Source: Propionibacteriaceae bacterium
GTDB lineage: Bacteria > Actinomycetota > Actinomycetes > Propionibacteriales > Propionibacteriaceae
Assembly: GCA_017306015.1 (NCBI GenBank)
Contig: JAFKJK010000015.1
Location: 48,068-112,067 of the forward strand
DNA length: 64,000 nt
Direction of reading: 5' to 3'
This document shows positions 26,052 to 33,914 of the stretch, piece by piece (positions within the stretch are counted from its first letter, which is position 1; each line of letters begins with the position of its first letter). A model generated the notes under the pieces. It saw only the letters and a list, made by a program, of their open reading frames with translations, was not told the origin of the DNA and searched no databases. The position numbers and the translations under genes are program-made.

Positions 26052-26434
26052 CGGCGTCCGGGCTCCGGTTCGTGCGTGATGTGCTCGCGGGTCACGTCCA
26101 GCAACAGCCGGACGTGGGCGTCCGACAGCCGGTAGAACACGTTGCGTCCCTCACGACGCCCGGTCACGACCCCGGACGCCCGGAGCAGCCGGAGCGCCTG
26201 CGACACGGTTGCCTCGGCCGTCGCGGTGGACGCTGCCAGGTCGCACACGCACAGTTCGCCGGCCTCCAGCAGCGCGTACAGCAGGCGTGCCCGCGTCGGG
26301 TCGCCCAGCAGCTTGAACACCGCACTCACCCGGGTCAGTTCGTCGGCGTCCGGCGCGTTCTCGACGACCAGCCGGACCTTCTCCGGGTGGACGCCGACGA
26401 CCACGCACCCGTCCAGGCCCTCGACAACGCTCAC
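26048..26434 (-). CDS. ArsR/SmtB-family metal-sensing repressor
   Basis: A 128-residue winged-helix repressor. ELCVCDLA carries the Cys pair used by CadC/CmtR-type Cd/Pb/Zn sensors. The recognition helix is EATVSQALRLLRASGVV, and a C-terminal His/Asp-rich end (SDAHVRLLLD, HITHEPEP) may form the alpha-5 metal site. GTG 26434 is chosen because GAGGAG overlaps the alternative GTG at 26440. It is the first gene of the operon with the CDF exporter. Confidence 0.88.
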   Translation of the reverse strand: MSVVEGLDGCVVVGVHPEKVRLVVENAPDADELTRVSAVFKLLGDPTRARLLYALLEAGELCVCDLAASTATAEATVSQALRLLRASGVVTGRREGRNVFYRLSDAHVRLLLDVTREHITHEPEPGRR

Positions 26435-26443
26435 GATCACTCC

Positions 26444-26459
26444 TCATCTGAACAGATGA
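26444..26459. promoter_or_regulatory. ArsR/SmtB operator candidate
   Basis: TCATCTG-AA-CAGATGA, a 7-bp perfect inverted repeat, followed by a further TCAGATAT. It lies 10 bases upstream of the repressor's start and is AT-rich against a 70% GC background, like SmtB/CmtR-type 12-2-12 operators. The ribosome-binding site overlaps its edge. Confidence 0.6.
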
Positions 26460-26538
26460 TCAGATATTAGCGGACGCGGAGTTGGCGACGGCGACGAGAG
26501 CGCCCGGCCAGCCCCGGACGCCGCGGCGTGCTGCCAGA

Positions 26539-27954
26539 ATGGGCAGCGTGCTGCTGACGGTGTCGCTGTCGGGGCCGGACGCCCAGGCGCTCGGCCACCT
26601 GCTGCACAAGCATCCCGACCGCGTCCAGACCTTCGAACTGCCCGTCGGCACGGCGACGGTCTTCTACCCGGAGTCCACCGCCGAGCGGGTCACCGCCGCC
26701 CTGCTGCTCGAGGTCGATCCGATCGGAATGGTCAAGCGCCGGCTGAAGTCGCGGGACGGCGCGACGCTGACCGACTATGTCACCGACCGCCCGTACGCCG
26801 CATCGTCCATGCTGGCAGTGGCGCTGGGACGCGTGTTCAACACCGCGCTGAACGGCCGCAGCGACTCCTTCCCGGAACTGGCCGCGTCCCCGCTGCCGCT
26901 GCGGATCAGGATTCCCGCCGTCCCGGTTCGCCCGGCTGGCCGGGACCAGCTGGCCGGGGCGGCGTTGGTGCGGGGGCTGTTCGAGCCGCTGGGCTGGACG
27001 GTCGCCGCCCACACGACGCCGTTCGGCCCGGACGGCAGCTGGGGCGAGGCACCCTACGTCGACCTCACCCTGACCGGCTCGGTGCGGCTGGCGGACGCGC
27101 TGTCGCAGGTGTACGTGCTGCTGCCGGTGCTCGACAACGCCAAACACTACTGGGTGGGCACGGACGAGGTCACCAAGCTGGTCCGCCGCGGCGAGGGCTG
27201 GCTGGCCGACCACCCGCTGCGCGAACTGATCGTCCGGCGCTACCTCGTCTCGCGTCCCGACTACGTGGAGGACGCGACCCTGCGGCTGACGGCGCTGGAC
27301 GACGTCCCGGTCGACGAGCCGGACGACGCCGCCGACGAGGAGGCGCCCGCCCCGCTGAAGGTGCAGCGCCTCGAGACGGTGCTGGACGTCGTCCACCAGG
27401 TCGGAGCGCGACGCGTGGTCGACCTGGGCTGCGGCGAGGGCCACTACCTGCGGGCGCTGCTCGCCGACCCGACGATCACCGAGGTGGTCGGGGTGGACGT
27501 GTCGGCCCGGGCGCTGGCCAGGGCGGAGCGCCGGCTGAACCTCGACCGGTTGTCCGACCACCAGCGCGCGAGGATCACCCTGCGGCAGTCGTCGGTGACC
27601 TACCGCGACGACCAGCTCGCCGGCTTCGACGCCATCCTGCTGATCGAGGTCGTCGAGCACCTGGAGCCGGACCGGATCGCGTCCCTCGAGGCCGGCGTAT
27701 TCGGTGCGGCGCGGCCGGGACACGTGATCGTGACCACCCCGAACCGCGACTACAACCCGGTCTACGGACTGGCGGACGGCGACCTGCGGCACCCCGACCA
27801 CCGGTTCGAGTGGACGCGGGCCGAGTTCGCAGCCTGGGCGGACGGGGTGGCGTCCGGCTACGGCTACCGGGTGGAGTTCCGTCCGGTCGGCGAGGTGGAC
27901 CCGGACGCGGGTCCGCCCACCCAACTGGCCCTGTTCTCCCGGGAGGGCCCGTGA
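26539..27954 (+). CDS. hen1: Bacterial Hen1, 3'-terminal RNA ribose 2'-O-methyltransferase
   Basis: A 471-residue RNA methyltransferase. The N-terminal half (1-260) is the bacterial Hen1 domain that activates the Pnkp ligase, with LLTVSLSGPDAQALGHLLHK and YVTDRPYAASSMLAVALGR. The C-terminal half has the SAM site RVVDLGCGEGHYL and the metal-binding motif unique to Hen1: EVVEH with a further His in HPDHRFEW. It methylates the 2'-OH at the 3' end of cleaved RNA before ligation. GTG at 26548 (VLLTVSLSG) is an equally good start. Its stop overlaps the pnkp start by 4 bases. Confidence 0.95.
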   Translation: MGSVLLTVSLSGPDAQALGHLLHKHPDRVQTFELPVGTATVFYPESTAERVTAALLLEVDPIGMVKRRLKSRDGATLTDYVTDRPYAASSMLAVALGRVFNTALNGRSDSFPELAASPLPLRIRIPAVPVRPAGRDQLAGAALVRGLFEPLGWTVAAHTTPFGPDGSWGEAPYVDLTLTGSVRLADALSQVYVLLPVLDNAKHYWVGTDEVTKLVRRGEGWLADHPLRELIVRRYLVSRPDYVEDATLRLTALDDVPVDEPDDAADEEAPAPLKVQRLETVLDVVHQVGARRVVDLGCGEGHYLRALLADPTITEVVGVDVSARALARAERRLNLDRLSDHQRARITLRQSSVTYRDDQLAGFDAILLIEVVEHLEPDRIASLEAGVFGAARPGHVIVTTPNRDYNPVYGLADGDLRHPDHRFEWTRAEFAAWADGVASGYGYRVEFRPVGEVDPDAGPPTQLALFSREGP

Positions 27955-30452
27955 CCGAGCTGCACATTCCGGGCCTGGCTCTGGTGGCGCTGGTCGGCGT
28001 CTCCGGGTCGGGCAAGTCGACCTTCGCCGCCCGGGCGTTCGCCCCCTACGAGGTGCTCAGCTCCGACTACTGCCGCGCTCTCGTCAGCGGGGACGAGAAT
28101 GACCAGGCCGCCACCAATGACGCCTTCGACGTCCTGTACTACATCGCCGGCAAGCGGCTCGACCGCGGCCTGCTCACCGTCGTGGACGCCACCAACACCT
28201 CGAAGGAGGCCCGGGCCGGTCTGGTGAAGCTGGCCCGCGACCATGACGTGCTGCCGGTCGCGATCGTCCTGGACGTCCCGACGGAGGTCGCGATCGAACG
28301 CAACCGGAGCCGGGCCGACCGGGCGTTCGGGGACGGCCCGATCCGGCGGCAGGCGTCCCAGCTGCGCACGTCGCTGCGAGGGCTGGGACGCGAGGGGTTC
28401 CGAACCGTCCACGTGCTGTCCGACCCCGCCGAGGTGGAGGACGCCAGCATCGTCCGGGACCGGCTGCTCAACGACTACCGCGACCAGCACGGCCCGTTCG
28501 ACATCATCGGCGACGTCCACGGCTGCCTCGACGAGCTCCTCCAACTGCTCGGACGGCTCGGCTACGCCGTCCAGTTCGACAACTCCGGCCATGCCGTGGA
28601 CGCCGAACACCCGGACGGCAGACGGGTCGTCTTCGTCGGCGACCTGGTCGACCGCGGCCCGGCCACCGTCGGAGTGCTCCGGCTGGCCATGGGCATGACC
28701 GCCGCCGGGCACGCGCTGGCCGTCCCCGGCAACCACGAGGCGAAGCTGATCCGCGCGCTCGACGGCCGGGACGTCCAGGTCAGCCACGGCCTGGAGAGCA
28801 CCCTGGCGGAACTGGCCGACGAGCCGGAGGAGTTCCGCGTCGCCGTCCGCGAATGGTGTCGCGGGCTGGTGTCGCACCTCGTCCTGGACGACGGCCGGCT
28901 GGTGGTCGCGCACGCCGGGCTGAAGGAGGCCTACCACGGCCGCGCCTCTGGCCGCGTCCGCTCGTTCGCGCTGTACGGCGACACCACCGGCGAGACCGAC
29001 GAGTACGGCCTGCCGGTGCGCTACCCGTGGGCCGAGGAGTACCGCGGCCGGGCGACGGTGGTCTACGGCCACACCCCGACTCCGACGCTGGAGTGGGTCA
29101 ACAACACCCTGTGCCTGGACACCGGCTGTGTCTTCGGGGGACGACTGTCGGCGCTGCGCTACCCGGAGCGCGAGACCGTCGCCGTCGACGCGCTGGCCGT
29201 CCACTACCAGCCGGCCAAGCCGTTCCCGGTGGCGTCCGCGCAGCGCGGGGAGGACGAACTCCGCCTCGACGACGTGGTCGGCAAGCGGGTCATCGAGACG
29301 TCCGCCATGGGCCGGGTCACCATCACCGCGGAGAACGCCGCCGGCGCCCTGGAGGTGATGAGCCGGTTCGCGCTGCACCCGCGGCTGGTGCCGTACCTGC
29401 CGCCGACCATGTCCCCGGTGGCCACGTCCGGCCGCGACGGCTACCTGGAGCACCCCGACGAGGCGTTCAGCCAGTTCGCCGAGTGGGGCATCGAGCAGGT
29501 CGTGTGCGAGGAGAAGCACATGGGCTCGCGGGCGGTTGTCTACCTCACTCCGGACGGCGGCTCGGTCTACACCCGCACGGGACGCGCCTTCTTCGCCCCC
29601 GAGCTCACCGCCACCCTGCTGAGCCGGATCCAGGACGCCGTCTGTGCGGCGGGGCTGCTCGACGAGCTGGGCACCGACCGGCTGCTGCTGGACGCCGAAC
29701 TGCTGCCCTGGTCGGCCAAGGCCGGTCCGCTGCTGCGCGAGCACTACGCCCCGGTCGGGGCGGCCGCCCTGATGGCGCTGCCCGCAGCCGTCGAGGCGCT
29801 CACGGCCGCCGAGGCGCGCGGCGTCGAGGTGGGAGCCCTGCTGGCCCGGACCACCGCCCGGCTGGAGAACGCCCGCGCCTACGACGCCGCCTGGCAGCGT
29901 TACGTCTGGCCCACCGAGGGGCTGGACGGCGTCCAGCTCGCCGTCTTCCAGGTGCTCGCCGCGGCGGGCGCGTCCTTCTCCGATCGGGACCACGACTGGC
30001 ACCTCGGGATCGCCGACCGGCTGGTCGCCGCCGATCCCGGCCTGTTCCGGACGACCCGTCGCCAGCATGTCGCCACCGCGGATGCGGCCAGCCGCGCCGC
30101 CGGCGTCCAGTGGTGGCAGGAACTGACCGGCGCCGGCGGAGAGGGCATGGTCGTCAAGCCGCTCGCCAACCTGGCGCGGACGGCCCGGGGTCATCTCTGC
30201 CAGCCGGGCCTGAAGGTGCGCGGACGCGAATACCTGCGGATCATCTACGGGCCCGACTACACCGAATCGGCGAACCTCACCCGACTCCGCGACCGCAACC
30301 TCGGCCGCAAGCGCTCGCTCGCCCTGCGCGAGTACGCCCTCGGCCTGGAGGCCATCGACCGGCTCGTCGCCGGCGAACCGCTGTGGCGCCTCCACGAAGC
30401 CGTGTTCGGCGTCCTCGCCCTCGAATCCGAGCCCGTCGACCCGCGCCTCTGA
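27951..30452 (+). CDS. pnkp: Polynucleotide kinase-phosphatase-ligase of RNA repair
   Basis: An 833-residue three-domain enzyme. The N-terminal 5'-kinase has the P-loop VSGSGKST (17-24) and DATNTS. The central metallophosphatase (about 182-400) shows GDVHGC, GDLVDRGP, GNHE and YGHTP. The C-terminal adenylyltransferase has the nucleotidyl-Lys motif CEEKHMGSRAVV with Lys near residue 522, then VVKPLANL. With Hen1 it heals and seals RNA cut by ribotoxins such as tRNA anticodon nucleases. The domain order and length are typical. Confidence 0.95.
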   Translation: MTELHIPGLALVALVGVSGSGKSTFAARAFAPYEVLSSDYCRALVSGDENDQAATNDAFDVLYYIAGKRLDRGLLTVVDATNTSKEARAGLVKLARDHDVLPVAIVLDVPTEVAIERNRSRADRAFGDGPIRRQASQLRTSLRGLGREGFRTVHVLSDPAEVEDASIVRDRLLNDYRDQHGPFDIIGDVHGCLDELLQLLGRLGYAVQFDNSGHAVDAEHPDGRRVVFVGDLVDRGPATVGVLRLAMGMTAAGHALAVPGNHEAKLIRALDGRDVQVSHGLESTLAELADEPEEFRVAVREWCRGLVSHLVLDDGRLVVAHAGLKEAYHGRASGRVRSFALYGDTTGETDEYGLPVRYPWAEEYRGRATVVYGHTPTPTLEWVNNTLCLDTGCVFGGRLSALRYPERETVAVDALAVHYQPAKPFPVASAQRGEDELRLDDVVGKRVIETSAMGRVTITAENAAGALEVMSRFALHPRLVPYLPPTMSPVATSGRDGYLEHPDEAFSQFAEWGIEQVVCEEKHMGSRAVVYLTPDGGSVYTRTGRAFFAPELTATLLSRIQDAVCAAGLLDELGTDRLLLDAELLPWSAKAGPLLREHYAPVGAAALMALPAAVEALTAAEARGVEVGALLARTTARLENARAYDAAWQRYVWPTEGLDGVQLAVFQVLAAAGASFSDRDHDWHLGIADRLVAADPGLFRTTRRQHVATADAASRAAGVQWWQELTGAGGEGMVVKPLANLARTARGHLCQPGLKVRGREYLRIIYGPDYTESANLTRLRDRNLGRKRSLALREYALGLEAIDRLVAGEPLWRLHEAVFGVLALESEPVDPRL

Positions 30453-30480
30453 CCCCGGTCCCGCGCCGGTCCTCCCACCA

Positions 30481-30570
30481 ACCCGCCATCCCCACCGCAC
30501 CCGTCATCCCCACCGCACCCGTCATCCCCAGCGCACCCGTCGTCCCCAGCGCACCCGTCGTCCCCAGCGC
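30481..30570. repeat. Five tandem 18-bp repeats
   Basis: Five 18-base units (30481, 30499, 30517, 30535, 30553), each ACCCGTC-A/G-TCCCCA-C/G-CGC or a single-base variant, start 28 bases after pnkp. The next unit breaks off into the CCCGGG palindrome. The rest of the 589-base gap (30453-31041) is filled with degenerate CCCACCCGTCAGCCCAACC-like repeats to about 30920; no gene is supported. Confidence 0.85.
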
Positions 30571-30573
30571 ACC

Positions 30574-30656
30574 CGTCGTCCCGGGCGTGACCCGGGACCT
30601 CCGCCGGAGTCGCCGGTGTTGTCAGTCGGAGATCCCGGGTCAAGCCCGGGACGACG
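30574..30656. repeat. Large palindromic element with CCCGGG arms
   Basis: Two 24-base arms, 30574-30597 and 30633-30656, are inverted copies with one mismatch around a 35-base centre. Each arm contains TCCCGGGC then TGACCCGGGA, so it is itself a palindrome. The element resembles the short mobile intergenic palindromes spread through many GC-rich genomes. Confidence 0.75.
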
Positions 30657-30734
30657 AGGCAGACGCCAACCCCCACCCGGTCAGCCCAGCCCCACCCGCC
30701 AGCCCAACCCTCACCCGCCAGCCCAACCCTCACC

Positions 30735-30763
30735 CGTCATCCCGGGCGTGACCCGGGACGACG
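30735..30763. repeat. Short copy of the CCCGGG palindrome
   Basis: CGTCATCCCGGG and CCCGGGACGACG are separated by five bases. It is the arm of the 30574 element folded into a single short hairpin, with one mismatch. Confidence 0.7.
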
Positions 30764-30919
30764 AGGCAGACGCCTAGGACGACGAGACGGACGCCCAGGA
30801 CGACGAGACGTCCCGCCCGAGACGACAAGGCCGCCGCCAACCCTCACCTGTCAGTCCACCCCGCCTGTCATACAACCCTCCTGTCAGCCCCACCTCCACC
30901 CGTCAGCCCAACCCCCATC

Positions 30920-30955
30920 CGTCATCCCGGGCTTGACCCGGGACCTCCGCCGGTG
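30920..30955. repeat. Left-half copy of the CCCGGG element
   Basis: The sequence repeats the left arm of the 30574 element (CGTCATCCCGGGC then TTGACCCGGGA) and continues into the same CCTCCGCCGG inner sequence. The right arm is missing. It ends about 87 bases before the methyltransferase gene. Confidence 0.65.
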
Positions 30956-31041
30956 TCGACGGTGTCGCCCATCCGCGATCCGGCCATGACGAGCGGCGAT
31001 CGGGCAGGTGACGAGCGCGGCCGGTGAGGGAGAATCGGGAG

Positions 31042-31797
31042 ATGGACGGCGACTTCGAGGACCAGTTGGCGACCGGGGAGGCGGTGGACGTCTCCGGCTG
31101 GGACTTCTCCTGGCTGGACGGCCACGCCACCGAGGAACGTCCCGAGTGGGGCTACGCCCGCCTGCTCGCAGGCCGACTGGCGAAGGCAAGCGCGTCGCTG
31201 GACATCCAGACCGGGGGCGGAGAGGTGCTGGCCGAGGCGGCGGCCTTCCCGCCGACGGCGGTCGCCACCGAGTCCTGGCCGCCGAACGTCGAGCGGGCGA
31301 CCCGGCTGCTGCATCCCCGCGGGGTGGTGGTGGTCGCCAGCCCGGACGAGCCACCGCTGCCGTTCGCCGACGAGGCCTTCGACCTGGTCACCAGCCGCCA
31401 TCCGGCCACGCTCTGGTGGAGCGAGATCGCCCGCGTCCTGCGCCACGGCGGCACGTACTTCGCCCAGCACGTCGGTCCCAGCAGCGGCTTCGAGCTGATC
31501 GAGTTCCTGCTGGGACCGCAGCCGGACGCCCGCCGGGCGCGGCATCCCGACGACGAGGCCGCGGCAGCACGGGACGCCGGGCTGAAGATCGTCGATCTGC
31601 GCACCGCGCGGCTGCGGATCGAGTTCTTCGACGTGGCCGGCGTGGTCTACCTGCTGCGCAAGCTGATCTGGTGGGTGCCCGGCTTCACCGTCGAGCGATA
31701 CCGGGACCGGCTCCGCGACCTGCACGACCTGATCCAGGCCGACGGCCCGTTCGTCGCGCACTCCACCCGCCACCTGATCGAGGCCCGCCGGCCCTGA
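31042..31797 (+). CDS. Class I SAM-dependent methyltransferase
   Basis: A 251-residue protein of the methyltransferase type-11 fold. Motif I is weak but recognisable (SLDIQTGGGEVLAEAA). Motif IV is the clear LPFADEAFDLVTSRHPATLWW, followed by EIARVLRHGGTYFAQHVG. The C-terminal part has a short hydrophobic stretch (VVYLLRKLIWWVPGF). The substrate is unknown. ATG 31042 is preferred, with AGGGAG nine bases upstream; GTG 31024 is possible. Confidence 0.8.
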   Translation: MDGDFEDQLATGEAVDVSGWDFSWLDGHATEERPEWGYARLLAGRLAKASASLDIQTGGGEVLAEAAAFPPTAVATESWPPNVERATRLLHPRGVVVVASPDEPPLPFADEAFDLVTSRHPATLWWSEIARVLRHGGTYFAQHVGPSSGFELIEFLLGPQPDARRARHPDDEAAAARDAGLKIVDLRTARLRIEFFDVAGVVYLLRKLIWWVPGFTVERYRDRLRDLHDLIQADGPFVAHSTRHLIEARRP

Positions 31798-31910
31798 TCG
31801 ACCCTCGGACGTTGCCGCCACGAGGACGCCGGCGTCGTCCGGGAACATCCTCTGCCCGCTGGCACCGCCTGGGCCGACCGCCGTCGGGTGGCCCGCCGTC
31901 AGGTGGCAGG

Positions 31911-32561
31911 TCAGAGGTCGCGGCCGGCGTACAGCCGCGTGGACGCCAGCGCCGACAGGGCGAGCACGGCCAGGCCGCCGACGGGCAGGAGAGCCGGTGC
32001 CCAGGCTGCTGCGCGCAGGCTGAGTGCGAACTGGGTGAGGTTGACGCCCGAGAGGTTCGCGAGCGCACCCAGAGCGGCGATCACCAGTACCGGTGTGAAC
32101 ATGACCCAGCGAGCACGTGCGTAGCCGACCCTGAACAGCACCGGCGTCTCCACGGCGAGGATCAGCGCGTTCAGCGCGAAACCTGCCGAGAGGATCAGGC
32201 CGGCCAGCGAGGCGTCCATCGGCACCCCCTTCACCGCTGCGGCGGCGAACGCCAGCAGGACGCCGATCGCCGCGAAGAGGAGCTGGATGCCGAGCATGGT
32301 GAGATATCGGCCCCCCACCACCTGCGCCCGGCGGACGGGGAGGACCGCGTAGAGGGCATCGAGCCGACCGCGCTCGTCGGCACGGAACGGCTCGACCGCC
32401 ACGATCGCCGCGGCGAACGTGAAGACCGCGACGATCAGCGGCGGCAGCGGTGCGGTGACCCAGGTCAGCAGGGCGAGCAGAGCTCCGACCGCGAGGGTGG
32501 TCTTCAGCGTGGCCTGCTGGACTCTGAGATCCAGCTGGGTGAAGCGCAGCACCCGGCTCAT
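31911..32561 (-). CDS. ABC-2 type transporter permease
   Basis: A 216-residue permease with six hydrophobic segments. A soluble stretch (EPFRADERGRLDALYAVLPV) between helices 2 and 3 is the coupling region often seen in YtrC/ABC-2-like subunits. Its ATG overlaps the stop of the ATPase gene by 4 bases. With the ATPase it forms an exporter of unknown substrate; the GntR-ATPase-permease order is that of the Ytr/antibiotic-stress type. Confidence 0.82.
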   Translation of the reverse strand: MSRVLRFTQLDLRVQQATLKTTLAVGALLALLTWVTAPLPPLIVAVFTFAAAIVAVEPFRADERGRLDALYAVLPVRRAQVVGGRYLTMLGIQLLFAAIGVLLAFAAAAVKGVPMDASLAGLILSAGFALNALILAVETPVLFRVGYARARWVMFTPVLVIAALGALANLSGVNLTQFALSLRAAAWAPALLPVGGLAVLALSALASTRLYAGRDL

Positions 32562-33439
32562 GCCCGGCTCCTCTCTGCGGGATGGCTGAGGCGGACGACG
32601 ATGTCGTCGATGCTGGCCGGTTCGATCAGCACCTCAGGCCCGAACTGGGCGGTGTCCTGGGTGGCGATCAGCCCATCGAAGGTTCCGCCCACGTCGCGGA
32701 GCCCGCGGACGGCGGCGCGGGCGGACGCCGGCAACGCGGACGAAGGTCCGCGAACCATGGCGTGGCGTTCCAGCACCTCCGGCAGCGGTCCGGACTCGAC
32801 CAGCCGTCCGTCGACGAGGACGCGCAGATGGTCGGCGATCCGGTCCAGATCGCTGGCGATGTGCGTGGAGAACAGGATGGCGTGCTGGTCGTCGGCGGCC
32901 ATGAACTCGGCGAAGACGTCGATCACGTCGTAGCGGGCGCCCGGGTCCAGGCCGCTGGTCGGCTCGTCCAGGATCAGCAGCCGCGGACGACGCGCGAGCG
33001 CCAGTGCGAGGGAGAGTTTCGAGCCTTCGCCCCGCGACAACGTGCCGACCCGGGCGCCGGAGACGACCCCGAACCTCGTCAGCAGCTCGGCGAACAGCCC
33101 GGCGTCCCAACTCGGGCAGAACGGGGCGACAGCCGCCCCGGCCTGGCTCACCGTCCACTCCGGAATCACCACGAGGTGGTCGAACACCACACCCACGCCC
33201 CCGAGATCGAGGCCCGGACGCGCCTGACCGTCGCCGACCTGGCGCACCGAGCCCGCATCGGGCCGGACCAGGCCGAGCATGGCTTTCAGCAGGGTGGTCT
33301 TGCCCGCGCCGTTCTCGCCGACCAGACCGGTCACGTAGCCCGCGGGCAGGTCGAGGTCGAGCGGGCCGAGCTGGAACCGCCCGTAGTCCTTGCGGAGTTC
33401 ACGGACCTCGACCACGGCGGGCTCAGTGACGGTGTTCAT
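32558..33439 (-). CDS. ABC transporter ATP-binding protein
   Basis: A 293-residue ATPase. Walker A is GENGAGKTT near residue 45 and the Q-loop region is VVFDHL. The signature is LSRGEGSKLSLA instead of LSGGQ, a known variant in this YtrB-like group. Walker B is LLILDEPTSGLDP and the H-loop is FSTHI. The C-terminal 80 residues form an extra domain. The start overlaps the end of the GntR gene by 17 bases. Confidence 0.9.
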   Translation of the reverse strand: MNTVTEPAVVEVRELRKDYGRFQLGPLDLDLPAGYVTGLVGENGAGKTTLLKAMLGLVRPDAGSVRQVGDGQARPGLDLGGVGVVFDHLVVIPEWTVSQAGAAVAPFCPSWDAGLFAELLTRFGVVSGARVGTLSRGEGSKLSLALALARRPRLLILDEPTSGLDPGARYDVIDVFAEFMAADDQHAILFSTHIASDLDRIADHLRVLVDGRLVESGPLPEVLERHAMVRGPSSALPASARAAVRGLRDVGGTFDGLIATQDTAQFGPEVLIEPASIDDIVVRLSHPAERSRA

Positions 33440-33806
33440 TCCAGACCTCATCCAGGAGTTCGTGCAGGGTGGCGGGCTCGATCCCCGCCGTTGCGGCCGT
33501 GGTGACGACCCTGCCGAGGTGGTCGCGCACCGCACGGATGGCCTCGGCCCGGGACGCCTCCCGGTCTACGGCGAGCACGTAGCTGCCCTTGCCGGGGACG
33601 TTGGCGATCAGCCCGGCCGCGGCCAGGTCGTTGTAGGCCCGGGTGGTGGTGATCAGGCTCACGCCCAGGTCACGGGCGAGCTGCCGCAGCGAAGTCAACT
33701 GCGTCCCCTCGGCGAGCTCACCCCGCAGGATGGCCGAACGCAGCTGCTCGACGATCTGCTCGTACAGCGGAACGCCCGACGTGTGCGACAGGATGACCGG
33801 CACCAC
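33423..33806 (-). CDS. GntR-family repressor (YtrA subfamily)
   Basis: A 127-residue regulator. The GntR winged helix lies at residues 8-75 (PLYEQIVEQLRSAILRGEL, QLARDLGVSLITTTRAYNDL, PGKGSYV), followed by the short helical C-terminus of the YtrA group. YtrA proteins repress their own ABC transporter operon and are released by cell-wall or membrane stress. An AT-rich inverted repeat just upstream is its likely operator. Confidence 0.9.
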   Translation of the reverse strand: MVPVILSHTSGVPLYEQIVEQLRSAILRGELAEGTQLTSLRQLARDLGVSLITTTRAYNDLAAAGLIANVPGKGSYVLAVDREASRAEAIRAVRDHLGRVVTTAATAGIEPATLHELLDEVWNEHRH

Positions 33807-33815
33807 AACCCCCTT

Positions 33816-33840
33816 ACTGTCTATATGCAGTATAGATAGT
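33816..33840. promoter_or_regulatory. GntR operator candidate
   Basis: ACTGTCTATA-TGCAG-TATAGATAGT: 10-base arms with one mismatch, 9 bases upstream of the GntR start. It is strikingly AT-rich for this genome and includes a TATAGA -10-like sequence, so binding would block the promoter. The start would then give a nearly leaderless message. Confidence 0.7.
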
Positions 33841-33914
33841 TAGCCGAAGGTCCACCAGCCATTGGACGCGGGGCCGTCGCCGTGCCCGTGGCCCTGGTCT
33901 GGCTCGGGCTGGCC

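Noticed and set aside
27864..30500. An 878-codon frame antisense to pnkp
   Set aside because: Pnkp has all catalytic motifs on the plus strand; the antisense frame is the usual result of GC-rich third positions.
30481..30955. CRISPR-like array
   Set aside because: The 18-bp units are directly adjacent with no unique spacers, and no cas genes are near.
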